A stretch of 64,000 nucleotides of DNA from positions 589,308-653,307 of the forward strand of contig NW_020194684.1 in the NCBI RefSeq assembly GCF_002865645.1. The letters are read 5' to 3'. A program made the position numbers and the translations under genes. The DNA is from Hyaloscypha bicolor E (lineage: Eukaryota > Ascomycota > Leotiomycetes > Helotiales > Hyaloscyphaceae). Each line of letters starts with the position of its first letter. The first letter of the stretch is position 1. A model generated the notes under the pieces. The model had not been told where the DNA came from, did no database searches, and was given only the letters and a program-made list of their open reading frames with translations. Positions 11,498-22,411 of this stretch are shown here, one piece after another.

Positions 11498-13500
11498 CGA
11501 GATCAGGGCCGCTTCGCTAAAATTCAAGCCTGGCGGCCCTACGCAAGCCCCGGGGTCAGTCTTTAATTTTGCCCTGATCTCGATTCGAGATTAAGAGGGT
11601 CACGTGACGTCCTTATAATAAAGCTCTCTTATTACCTATAGGCCTTCTAAGCCTTATACTCACTTATAAAGCTCTTTCTCTCTCTCTTTATAAACTGCTA
11701 TACTCTTTAATTATACTTATAGAGCTCTCTCTTCTCTTTTATAAGCCCTCTCAAAGCTCACTTCTATTTGCAAAGCTATTTACCTCCCTTTACGGGCTAT
11801 TCTAAGACTCACTCTTATTCGTAAAGCTCTTTACTTCTCTTTACGAACTGTTAGAGCCTTTAATTATACCAGTAAAGCCTTTTCTTTCCTTTTATAAGCC
11901 CTTTTAAGCCTTACTTTTATTTATAAGCTCTCTCTCTTACTTATAAAACTTTCTCCTTAAATATAGCCATATTGCGCTTGTAAGCTTGTACTAACGTAAC
12001 GTATTAGTATAAGAGAAATAGGTTTTTAAGAGGTTTTATTTAAATATTTAGCTTTTTGCTTTGCGTATTATACTTGCGGGCCCTCCCAAGCCTCACTCCT
12101 ACTTGCAGGGCTCTTTCTTCTCTTTTACGGGCCCGCAAAGCTCTCTCTCTCGCCCGTAAAGCTTCCTTTCTCGTCCGTTAAGCCCTCCCAAGCCTTACTT
12201 GCCCTGGAATTAAAGCTAATAATTATTACAATATTCGTATTCGTCTATATATAACTCCGCTTGCCTCTCTCTCAGCTTGCAAGCCTGCCTCTCCACTGGT
12301 CCGCAAGCTTCTCTCTTAGCCTGCCCCTCCCTCTCCTCCCTCTCCTCCCTCACCCTCCTCTCCCGATCTTCCCTCTCCCTCCTCTCCCGTTCTTCCCTCT
12401 CTATCCACTCTGCCCGCTTCTCTCCATCCCTCTTCATTTTCCTCCTTGCCTTATCCCTCTCTTTTAAACTCTCATCTGCCCTCTGCCTCTCCTTCTCCCT
12501 CTCCTCCCACCATGCCTCAAACTCCCCTCCCCCTAGAAACTGGCCTCGTTATGCCCGTAACTCCCTTATCCGCTCCTTCCACTCTCCCTCCTAAACCCTC
12601 TTCTTTACCTTCCCATCCTCACGCTGCTACTGCCGGTCCTGGAGCTCCTGCTCCTCCTCTTGGGTCGGCTCTCGCATATAATCGTCGACTGTAATTGCCC
12701 GGTATCCGGCCTATCCCCTCTCCTTCTTGCCAGTAGCCTGCTACCGGAGCTGGATATAATTCGCGAGAGCGGCGTGGGCAGGAGAAGGGTTTGGATTCTG
12801 AGTACGAGATCGATGCCGATTCGATTTAGTATTCCGGCGCCGGTAGGGCTTACAGGTAAGAAAGCGGCCGAGATCGCGGAGTTGCAAGCAGCTAGAGCAA
12901 CGGGTTTGCGGGCCTAGAAGAGTTAGCCTGCCCGTAAATAGGTCCGTTAACTTACCTATAGGCTCTTCTCCCTCCCACTCCCTCTCTCTCTCTCGTTCTT
13001 CTTGAATACTTGTATATCGCAAGGCCTGCCGCTCAAGGCAAGAAGTACACGTTGCGGTCCGCCAGCTATCCTTTAGGGGAAACTGGAAGATCGATCGAGG
13101 GTAGTAATATCCGGGGCAGTATAATTGATTTAATTTAGGTTAGATTAATTGAGACATTGTAATCGTGAACCAAAGTAAAGCGTGGGTGAGTAAAACGCGA
13201 GTGAAGCCTGTACAGGTTTAGTGTTCCTATATAGGCCTCTACGTGACAGTATAGGAATCTACAGATTATAACTCGATATTATATAGATGATGAGGGATAT
13301 TAACTTGAGGGGTTTAGCAAGAAAAAATTTATGCAATCTCTATTTGTCGGTATTCAATAGCTAATAGACAGGTACTGTAATGGCGAGATATTAAGTTTGA
13401 GTGTTTTACTATACCGAAACGGGTTGGATAGTTTAAATAGTTGCCGTTGCAGGTCTCGCAACCAATACTCTCCAAGAAATAACTCCATATCACGTGACTT
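11498..13500. repeat. Dispersed CT-rich repeat element, copy 1
   Basis: It opens with a hairpin: GAGATCAGGGC (about 11501) and its complement GCCCTGATCTC (about 11571), then GATTCGAGATTAAGAGG and a CACGTGAC palindrome. From 11620 to 12060 come degenerate units with TATAAAGCTCTCTCTT and TTTACGGGCTA motifs. 12250-12520 and 12960-13000 are polypyrimidine on this strand; on the minus strand they read as an E/R-rich coiled-coil-like ORF (12216-12437). The head and the block AGCCATATT...GCTTGTACTAA recur at 20962-21300 in the same orientation, showing this is an interspersed element. The right boundary is a guess. Confidence 0.5.
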
Positions 13501-13521
13501 TGCCATGTCTAACCGAGATTA

Positions 13522-13793
13522 CGAAGGCGGGCGGCATTAGAAATCGTCCCATTCGCTAAGCGAGGGCAGGCAAAATCTTGGCTCTCGCAATATAGAAATT
13601 CTCGTAATTCCGTATTATATTTAATCGTTAAGAAAATCCTATTAAAGTTAGATCTGCTTCTTTTCTATTTCACAAAGCTATTTTAAAGAGTTTTAGACAT
13701 TGCATTGAGTTTTGGTGTGATTTTCTAAACGTAGCGATTTTGGTGTTCCTTGCTTTTTAGCGGATGGACGATTTTTATTGCCGCCCGCCTTCG
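13522..13793. mobile_element. MITE with about 40-bp TIRs just upstream of the protease gene
   Basis: The left end CGAAGGCGGGCGGCATTAGA (from 13522) and the complement of the right end CGAAGGCGGGCGGCAATAAA (ending 13793) match over about 40 bp with few differences, both continuing into AAATCGTCC and CGCTAA. TA lies on each side (13520-13521, 13794-13795), as for Tc1/mariner-type insertions. The 270-bp element is non-coding and ends 83 bp before the protease ATG, so it lies in the promoter or 5' leader. Confidence 0.75.
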
Positions 13794-13876
13794 TATTAAT
13801 CAAACGAAGTAGAAGCCTTTAGGCGCCAGCCTCGCTTTTGGTGTATGACTTTCGATAACGACTTCTTGGAGCTCCG

Positions 13877-16800
13877 ATGATGATGGCAGAACCGGATCTG
13901 CAGACTTCAATATCGTTTGCACGCGATGTGGCACAGGGACTTCGTGACATTGCACATGAGCTCTCTAAGCAACGAGGCATCAAGGCATTCTGCAGCGAGC
14001 TAGCTGCGGAACTAGCCAATGTACAACAAGGACTTGAGGAACTTGGTGACCAGCGAAGCAGCGCTATTGGAGAACGCCGAGTGCTGAAGTTACTGGGCAA
14101 CCTGGAAAGGCTGTGCCAGGTGAGTTCTATCTGTGGGAGGCGAGCATCACGCGACGGATGTGATTCCATATTTTCTTGGTACTGACCGTATGCTATGCAG
14201 CCAACCCTTTCGGTTCCCTCATCATCGCAGAGCGACACCTTCGATCAGAGACGATACCCGAGCCTAAACCACGTCTTGATGAAGAAGGAAGTGGGGAGAA
14301 AGGTCATAGGCGGATTCGCTGTCAGTCCGCTTGCACGTCGAATGAAATTGATAAAGCTCCTGAAAGCATTTGGCAAACCGCAGCAAAATGGCCTTCGTGG
14401 GCCAGAGCTCTCCGAGCTTCTAGGCCAAGAACGCGCGCAACAGCAACGAGACGACTACCAGGGATATATACATGCGCTTTACGACATACTTGCCTCGTGT
14501 TGCTGGTGCCAACGCCAGGATGGCCCTAAGGATATCACAGCAAACCTGCGCCTGAATGGCTGCTGTAGCCCCGGGGAGGTTCCAGACAGTATGAACTTCA
14601 GGTTGTTCTTTTTGGATCATCCACACGGCCATGACAGCGGCGTTTACTGTCAATGGCAAGATGCACAGATATCTGTCCTACGCAAGGGGTGAGTGTCCTT
14701 AGATCCTCGGCTATGCCGGTTCTCGCTCGGCTGCTGATACTATTTGCAGAAGAGTCAAGTTCAACACTGAGAAAGTTGTTCCTAATGGCCCTCGATTTGG
14801 AGAGGTCCTCACAATAGACACATTCTGCGAGTTGATCACCAATCGGATGCATTCGCAATTGAAGTTAGCTGCGTTGAATGAAAGTCTCGTGCTCAACGGC
14901 CCATGTCCTCTTTCGCAAGACTTTCTTCTAGATGCCTCGAGTGTCTCCCTTGCCGAATTATTAGATATTGCCAAGCTCTCCCCGAAGATGAAGCTTCTCT
15001 TGTCGTATTTCTTGGCTAAGGCAGTCTGGCAATTCTATGATTCTGACTGGATGCGAAGCGAGTGGACCAAGGAGACTGTTCATTTTATGTTCGAACGACG
15101 ATCATACACACCGAAGGGCATCTTTGTCAATGAGCCATTCCTCTCCGCTAATTTCGATGGTCGTCACATGGTCCAAGATGATACTTTTCGCTCACATCTA
15201 TTCCCGAAGATTCTTGCTTTGGGAATCATGTTCCTCGAGATCGAGCTTGGTGTTAATATCGAAAAGGACAGAACACCAGACTGTTTAGGACCTAACGGGC
15301 AGCCAAATGTAAATGCGGACCACATTGCTGCTATGAAAGTGTTTAACAGTGCAACGTTATGGAAGGAAATGGACACCTTCACGGCAGTTAAGGGTGTCAT
15401 AGAGGCTTGCCTCATACCAGTACCATTCATGCCCTACTTGAATGACGCGAATGGACTTCGTGATGCATTCGACAAATACATCGTTACCCCGCTCCAAAAG
15501 CTGTATAGGAAGAACTGGGAGGACCCGGATACATCCAGTATTCGCGCAATCGAGATCGCCGCCGCCCCTAGACAAGCGACGAATGAAAAAAACCATCTTT
15601 CTCTGTCAAGTTTACATACCCCGCGAGCAGTGGCTACATATCAGGTACCGCCTTACTCGCCTGCTCCATATCAACCCACCTGGATGCCTGCCCTGCCACT
15701 CCATCGAACAAGACAGGACGTTTTGAGCTTCTCCAGGGGATTATATGATATCGATGACGGTGCACGCAATTTCTCGTCATCTCCAAGTCCACTACCTGAC
15801 CGCGTAATGTCGAATAGGTGAGTCTCCTATTGATGGACCGACGACTGAATGTCCTAACTCAGGGAACAAGCACCCTAGGGTTGTCATCTGATGTCTGGTT
15901 TCAGGAACTCAACAAACTTAACTTTGTCCTTCGGTGTAAACCAAACGAGGAAGATACGCAATACACACCGGCAAGAATAGCTATCCTCGACACAGGGGTA
16001 ATTAAAGACTACGCGGAATCAGTCAAGGCCTATAGGGATTTTATCGGCGAGAATGATGATGACCTGCAGGACAACACAGGTCACGGAACAAATGCAGTCC
16101 GCTTGATACTGAAGGTCTACGACGCGGCGGAAATTTATGTTGCCAGAGTTTTTGAGAATTCGAAGGCAACTAAAGACACTGCTCGTCTAATGGTGCAGGT
16201 ATGCAATTCCTAAATTTTTGGGCTCTTTGTTGCAATACTGATTACCCAGGCAATACACCATGCAAAAGATATATGGGAAGTTGATATCATTGTTATGCCG
16301 TCCGGATTTGAATCAATAAATCGAGATATGACACTGGCGATCGACGAGACGAACCATGCACGCATTCTTGTTTTTGCCGCGGCGTCGAACTACGGAAACC
16401 TCAGAGAAATAGCCTTTCCGGGCCGGCTCTACATGTATAGTAAATTGATTTGCATGTTTTCCACCGACTCTAATGCTCGGTGCCTCCCTAACTTTAATCC
16501 TTCGGCATCGTCAATTCCGCCGCGCAGTTTCGCTATTCTAGGAGAAAATATCGTGCTTCCGTATGTGAAAGAGCCACTATCGGGGACATCTTTTGCAACA
16601 ATGATCGGAGCGGCCCTAGCAGGGCGGATTCTTGATTTCTCACGACAAAGTGACAATCGTGGCAGAATTCGAAATGCTGAAGTGTTGAAAACGGTCGAGG
16701 GAATGTCTGCTGTCTTCGCTAAAATGGCCCCAGGTGGCAAGGATAATGGGTATGATTGCATGGCTCCATGGAAGATTCTCCATCGTCTCGATGAGGATCT

Positions 16801-16879
16801 GGGAAAGAGGAGGAAAGATGAACGAGCTCACGTATGTGAAACTATATCAAGAGCTCTAGAGGATATGTATAAAACCTAA
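13877..16879 (+). CDS. DUF7580 protein with C-terminal subtilisin (S8) protease domain, HET-Q2-like
   Basis: Five exons (13877-14119, 14201-14688, 14750-15803, 15863-16198, 16250-16879) join in frame to 916 aa. Residues 1-80 are helical (SISFARDVAQGLRDIAHELS). About 110-590 resembles the fungal DUF7580 region (LSYFLAKAVWQFYDSDWM, FVNEPFLSANF, LFPKILALGIMFLEIELG). About 630-890 is an S8 subtilisin: Asp638 in AILDTG, His669 in GHGT, oxyanion Asn754 in AAASNYG, Ser821 in SGTSFAT. The whole catalytic set is present. There is no signal peptide, so it should act inside the cell. Known biology: in Podospora the subtilisin HET-Q2 cleaves gasdermin HET-Q1. Lying 2.4 kb downstream of a gasdermin-like gene on the same strand, it is the likely activating protease; that pairing is inference. 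The start is the first of three tandem ATG codons. Confidence 0.87.
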
Positions 16880-17200
16880 TGCTTGGTTACATATTGTGTT
16901 GAAGGGCTCATACGGAACTTCTATGGTAGTTTAAATACGGAAGGAAATCCTAATAAAGGATGAAAATACATCAAAATTAGCGACCAGAAAATGCGATGTT
17001 TATGGGTAAGTCCGTAGTTAGTTGCAGTGAACTTTACCGCAGGACACCCAAAACTCGGCGGTAGAAAGACATAAGCTGGAAGCGACCAAGATCAGCGATA
17101 TGTGCAACATATCACAACTCTTCAATAATGAAATTCATATTCCATCACGCCATCAGTCCTCAAGTCCGGCAATCTCATACAGTCGGTCCCAGTGTATCAA
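16880..17200. other. 3' flank of the protease gene
   Basis: Mixed-composition sequence, no gene seen. Presumably it holds the terminator of the protease gene. Confidence 0.3.
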
Positions 17201-17204
17201 AGGA

Positions 17205-17249
17205 TTATTCAAGTTATTCAAGTTATTCAAGTTATTCAAGTTATTCAAG
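17205..17249. repeat. Five tandem copies of TTATTCAAG
   Basis: A 9-bp unit is repeated five times without change at the left edge of an AT-rich block. The same word recurs at about 17636-17668 as a palindrome around TTTATAAA. Confidence 0.85.
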
Positions 17250-18410
17250 TATTTATAAATAATTTATAATTAACTTAAATAGAATATAAGTAACGAATAT
17301 TTTAAATAACTTGAGTAAAATAAAATAATTATTTATAAATAATATAAATAACTATAAATAATTATATAGAAGTTATATAAAAGTTAATTAATTATAGTAA
17401 ATTAAAAAAAGAATTAAGGTATTTATTAAATGGCCTTATATAAGCTAAGCTAATACTTATATAAATCTATTTAAATTCTAATTTTCTATAATAAATAAAT
17501 TAATTATTACTAAGATTTAATTCGCTTATTAAATACTACTATTACCTAATTAAATAATAAGGTAATACTAGATATATGCCCCTTTAAAGTCTTATTCTAT
17601 TAGGCTAGCTTAATTATATATACGAATTATATATATTATTCAAGTTATTTATAAATAACTTGAATAATATATAAATAAAATAAGAGTAATGGGGTTTTAG
17701 CTTAAATAAAATAAGAGTAATAGCAGTTATTCTATTCTACTCTATTTATTTAATATACTAGTTAGTCCGATCCAAAAGTAATAAAATGGTTGCCCTTTTA
17801 TATCTATAATAACTTTTTAACTATAGCCCCGAGTAATTAATAATAAGTAATACAATTATAGAAAAGAACTAAGTAAATGAAATCTATTAATTAGATTTTT
17901 AATGCGATTTGAAGTTAATTAGTAATCGAGTTTTAAATATAGAATATTTCTTACTTTTTTAATTTCTAATTATATAAAACGCAAAAATATTTTATAAAAG
18001 TTATATATACCTAAATAAATAATAAATAAAACTTAAACTTATAAGGTTTTATAAGGCTCCTTAAGCTTCTATAAGCTTAGTATATCTAGTATAAGCTTAA
18101 ATTTTAAGAGTTATTACTAAAGAAAATATAAAATATAAAAAGTTTATAATTTTAATTATATATAACTTTATATATTATACGAGATGTGATTTTTTACTCT
18201 TATAAAACGCAAAAATTTCTATGCGAGCTCGTATAAAAATAGTTATGTGCTTTGTAATTCCTGTAATATTAAAGGTATTAAAAATCAGAGACCAGAGAAT
18301 TAATTACTACAAGATATATAATAGTTCCGATTCATACGATTTATATTAATTAGTATTTTGGTAGACTTTTTTATTTATTTTATTGCTTTTGGATCGGATC
18401 GACTGAATAC
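17250..18410. mobile_element. AT-rich, RIP-like block containing a degenerate TIR element
   Basis: Very AT-rich sequence with no ORF. TCCGATCCAAAAGTAATAAA (about 17765-17784) is matched in reverse complement near 18378-18401 (ATTTTATTGCTTTTGGATCGGA), giving a roughly 640-bp inverted-repeat element. Composition suggests RIP or ancient decay. No target duplication was found. Confidence 0.45.
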
Positions 18411-18531
18411 AAGAGCTGACAAATAACGAATCTCAAACCCCTTTCCCCACAACACATACCTCTCTAAAAATCACTTCACTAATGTCGCATACCACAAGAT
18501 CGCAGTGTCACAAGTCTTACATCAAGTCAAG

Positions 18532-18576
18532 TCAAGGCAATCAAGGCAATCAAGGCAATCAAGGCAATCAAAGTAA
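18532..18576. repeat. Tandem 9-bp repeat TCAAGGCAA
   Basis: Four exact copies plus one variant (TCAAAGTAA) lie just right of the AT-rich block, preceded by TCAAGTCAAG runs. It mirrors the 9-bp array on the other side of the block but has a different word. Confidence 0.8.
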
Positions 18577-18864
18577 TATTGAAGAGCAAATAAATTCATA
18601 AACCAAGTAATTGAAAATTTACAGTTACAGAAATGTGTTACATTGTTGTGTTAGAAGACGAAGCAGTTCGAGTCCTGGTGTTCAAATTCGGTATGCTTTA
18701 AGTTTTATCACGCGGAACATTCAAACTTTACGCCGAAAGCACTCTCAATTGTAGCACTCTGAATCTAAAAATAGTTTCGGGTGAGGCTCTGACGTAGGCA
18801 TGGACCATTGTGGTCAGCGTTTTATCCACTCCCAACCCCAACCAAAACCGGCTTTCAATAGGCC

Positions 18865-18970
18865 CAGTGTGTCAAAAAAAAACAAAAAAAATCAAGGCTA
18901 ATTAATTATAGTGGATTATGATTTGATTCAGAGGCTATAATCAAATCAAACTAAATCATTTGACACAGTG
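18865..18970. mobile_element. 106-bp hAT-type MITE
   Basis: The ends are CAGTGTGTCAAA and TTTGACACAGTG, inverted with one mismatch. They are flanked by a perfect 8-bp duplication AATAGGCC (18857-18864 and 18971-18978). CAGTG-type termini and an 8-bp target duplication are hallmarks of the hAT superfamily. The core has an internal inverted repeat around GATTTGATT and AATCAAATCA. It has no coding capacity. Confidence 0.85.
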
Positions 18971-18978
18971 AATAGGCC

Positions 18979-20960
18979 AGACGGGAGCCCAAATCGAACC
19001 CCGGTATGGAGTGCTCCAAAAATGGATCCTGAGTTTGAGCCGCTCCTCAATGGTGCGTTTAACGCAGCTTTCACTCTTGATAAGGTACGATTCGTCCTCC
19101 CATCTGACGCATTCATCTAACCCCCGATATAGACAGGTTGGAGCAGGTTAATAAATAGTGTTAGCTAAAAGATACAGAACAAGGGATTAAGCTATCTCTT
19201 AAAGGTGCTAGGTAAGGAATGGAAAAGACACCAATTTGCGAACATTTCTTTTGGCTTTGTATTAAAAAGCGGCCGTCAGCGAGGCTCCTGGCAGCGGGGT
19301 TAGTTTTCCCTTTCACATCGTATCAGGGCATTCTTCGCGCTACGTCTTATACTCTAGAGTAATACATATCTTTGAACCCTCACGCACTGCATAGATGTGG
19401 ATTCCGCCTATTACGCGAGTCTATCTTTAGATAGTTTGTCCACGTCAGTACCGCATTTCTCCCTCAACGCCTGGACTTCGACTTCCTGCCTGTCGATCTC
19501 CTCTTCAGCTTGGTTCACTCTAGACTATAGACGCTCAAGTATTCTAGAGCTGAGGCAGCACGCTAGGGGTTATTTACTGGTTCTGAAACCTCCTCTGTAA
19601 CCTACCTACCATTAATATACCATCAGATCCATCAAAGCCTAACAGGTTGGGAGGACACTTAAATACTTATGCCCAAGACTCTCTCCGGGATGATTATTTA
19701 TTTTGGTAACGATGGGGTTGTAACGGGCGGCGAATGGGTGGCGTTGTTATAATTGAGGAAGAGAAGAGAATCACCAAGAGACAAAAACAGGAATATGAAC
19801 ATGATATTCGCACCTTCCATCTATATCGCAGGTAATTCAAAGCACATAGATAAGCACTCTCTTGCCCATAACCACTCTACTATCTTTTTATGCCGCCCGC
19901 GCACTTGTCACTAACAGACGACCAAAGACTGACGAGACGAGTATTATCGCAAATATATTTAGTTTTAACAAACGGGTTCATTAAACCAAGTCACCGACCC
20001 AGCACTGCAAGTCCCTACTGTCATCAGAGACTTCCGCATACTCCAAAAGCAGCCGCAATACGTAAACCTGCTTATCCTATCGCGGTGAACTGGACTCGTC
20101 GACTTAAGAAACCATATTCTGACTGGCTCGTAACGAGTCACAAATAAAAACTCCGGGATGTTACTTTAAACCAAAGCAGGCCGATTTCCAGTACTACAAT
20201 CCAGACTGCCTGGGCTTGAAGCATTGAAAGTCGGTAAGCTCCAAATTCTATTGTGCCGAATAAGTATACCTTAAACCAAAACAAACCGAAACATAGTACT
20301 CTGATTCAGACTGCTTTAGTTTAAAGAATGAATAAAAGAGGTGTGTTGTTAGCCTGTATTACCGTCAAGCGTGGGGAAGTTAAAACTTGCCTCGTTAGCC
20401 TTTCCCTCGTCAGGGAGCCGGATTCTGCTCCTTTCTTCTTTTTTTCACGGCGCCCACTACACCATTACAGTACTGGACTACAAATGGTGTAACTCGAAGG
20501 GCTGACACCGCGCTATGTTGCCAGGAATATGCACCTTGAGGGATTGAAGCTTTATTAGGCGTCCTGTTTATTCTCCCTAGGAGGTCGATCTGGTCTCCCT
20601 AAATATAGTCGTGTAAAGTTAACAACTTTAGCAAGGCAGAACCGATTGGTAAGTAGATCATTGGATTGGTCACTTGACTGGAGAGCAGAAACGTGACTAA
20701 GTAACCTGAGTACAGGGTGGGGCGAGGGTGAGTGGCGCCTGAGCGGGGCGGCGACGCTGACTAACTGTATTGGAAGCGAATGTGAAGAAATGTCGTCTGA
20801 GACTTCCTCGACAAGATCGCATATCTCAGGCATACTGAAAAGGGAGGGTCAACAGTGGCCGGGGATGCACTGCAAGAGCTTCAACATTGCAATGTATTGT
20901 GTCTGGCTGCTAATGAAGGGGTCTCCGAGAGAGTAATGAAATTTGTCGAGTGATTAATCA
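18979..20960. other. Gene-poor region with small degenerate repeats
   Basis: No intact gene is seen. At 19400-19600 the minus strand reads as a short charged coiled-coil-like piece with stops, probably a transposon remnant. At 20164-20222 and 20270-20333 there are two diverged copies, about 106 bp apart, of a short sequence starting TTAAACCAAA and ending in its approximate complement; the second copy differs mostly by C-to-T/G-to-A changes, as RIP would give. 20555-20833 has an open frame without recognisable content. Confidence 0.4.
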
Positions 20961-21340
20961 CGAGATCAGGGCCGCTCCGACAAGCACCGGGGCCAGTCTT
21001 TAATTTTGCCCTGATCTCGATTCGAGATTAAGAGGTTCACGTGACTCTCTTTTAAATATAAAGCTCCCTCTATATTTACGGGCTGCTATATTCCCTAATT
21101 ATATTTGCAGGGCTCTTTCTTCTCTTTATAGGCTATTTTAAGCTTTACTTTTACTTATTAAGCTTTCTCTTACTTAATTTCCCCCCTTCCTTTTCCTTAA
21201 TTATAGCCATATTATACTTGCAAGCTTGTACTAATATAACATATAAGTATATAGGAAATATAAGCGAATAGGATTTTTTTTTAAGAGCTTTTATTTAAGT
21301 AATCCTCTATAGTTACAGGCCGGGTTATAAAGTTCAAGCT
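20960..21340. repeat. Dispersed CT-rich repeat element, copy 2
   Basis: It begins ACGAGATCAGGGCCGCT like copy 1, followed by the shared GTCTTTAATTTTGCCCTGAT, GATTCGAGATTAAGAGG and CACGTGAC. It then carries the TTTACGGGCT-type spacer and the block AGCCATATTATACTTGCAAGC. It is shorter than copy 1 and AT-shifted, so truncated and partly mutated. It sits just upstream of the truncated deaminase gene. Confidence 0.6.
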
Positions 21341-21599
21341 AAGCCTATACTTGCTAGTAAGAGCTAGAGCTTGGATCGCATACTCTAATTACTCGTTTAT
21401 AGCCTTCGGGCAAGGGGGAATAGCTCTTTTTTACTTTACTTTCCGGATATACCCATGTTTTAGGAATGCTATGCGAGCAAAACAGGGATATTGCAGGGAT
21501 TTGCAGTGGCATACTGTTTTTCTTTTCAACAGATGAAGTTTGCGACAGTTTGCCGTAGGGACTTGGCGGAGTTCAGGGAAGACCCAGAAGGTTTAACTC

Positions 21600-21760
21600 T
21601 CACATCTGTAAAGGCCCATTCCCCAATACGAGCGGTTTACCAATGGGAGGGTCCCCATTGCCCAATCGCGCGCTACGATTAGTCAATAGGAGGGGAATAC
21701 GAGTCGGGGGGCCGATTACCTAATCGTTCACGCCCATTGGTCAATCGGGAGGCCTATTCC
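21600..21760. repeat. Degenerate ATTNNTCAAT palindrome array
   Basis: Words such as CCGATTACCTAATCG, CATTGGTCAATCGGGA and TACGATTAGTCAAT repeat every 20-30 bp. They resemble the CGATTGATCAATCG arrays forming the ends of the transposon at 35957-38875, so this may be a solo, decayed end of a related element. Confidence 0.5.
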
Positions 21761-22411
21761 TATTATATTGGGAGAATTGGCGCCCATCGACACGCTGTTC
21801 TCACTGTGGTCGAGGCGTGGTGTCAGGTTCCGTCTTTGAAGAAGATAGGCCTTGTTCGCAAGGTCCCGCCAGCCGCTGCTCGCATAGTTGAGCAATCAAC
21901 AGAGGGTATCGACCCGTACAAAATGGGTATGGATATCTGTAGGCGGCCTTTGGAACCCAATGCGGCACAAAAGTGCCTGCACGCATTTACGGATATCGAC
22001 TTTAAGCGCGATCTAAGAGCCTCGATCGCCGAAAAGAGCTTGGATTTCAACAGAGTGCATGCGGAACTCTTACTCCTGGAGGAGTTCAGCCGCCATGATC
22101 ATAAATTTGTTGACAACGGCAGGTACATAGGGTGTAGCAAGGGTGCGTGCTACTTTTGCTATAAATGGATTGTGTTGCACCACAAAGACTTTGTCAGTCC
22201 GGCTAGCCACAACAAAGTCCTTCTCGGATTTCGAGGGTTAGATCAAGACCTCAATACCAGTGGCGCCACGCACTTTAAACGCCAGCTGGAGAAAATGATT
22301 GGTGCTGTTGAGCAGGATATCATACGTCATCTCGATGTGCATTCCACCATAACTCGTCAACATTTATCGACCAACGGCTCGAGTCGAGCCCCTAGCACTA
22401 GAGCTTCTTAA
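21737..22411 (+). pseudogene. 5'-truncated OTT_1508-like cytidine-deaminase-fold protein
   Basis: The open frame carries the zinc-deaminase signature: HAE in VHAELLLLEEF (about 22055-22087), then GCSKGACYFCYKW (about 22130-22170), where the last two cysteines with the histidine would bind zinc. The following PASHNKVLLGF is also usual in the fungal OTT_1508-like deaminase family. Members are much longer at the N-terminus. Here the frame runs upstream into repeat sequence without an ATG, and the first ATG is at about 21923. It is either the last exon of a gene whose 5' part was replaced by transposon DNA or a pseudogene. These deaminases are predicted nucleic-acid or nucleotide editing effectors in conflict systems; the substrate is unknown. 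Confidence 0.65.

Noticed and set aside
12216..12437. Minus-strand E/R-rich coiled-coil ORF
   Set aside because: It is the complement of a simple polypyrimidine tract inside a dispersed repeat; no family signal and no conserved partner copy.
13819..14238. Minus-strand ORF over the first exon of the protease gene
   Set aside because: Antisense to a coding exon that joins in frame to a full subtilisin protein.
17205..17249. CRISPR-like or telomere-like array
   Set aside because: Units are 9 bp, without spacers, and do not match fungal TTAGGG telomeres.
18980..19050. Possible tRNA-like T-arm (GGTTCGATTT on the minus strand)
   Set aside because: Flanking bases do not pair as a T-stem and no acceptor or D-arm could be found.
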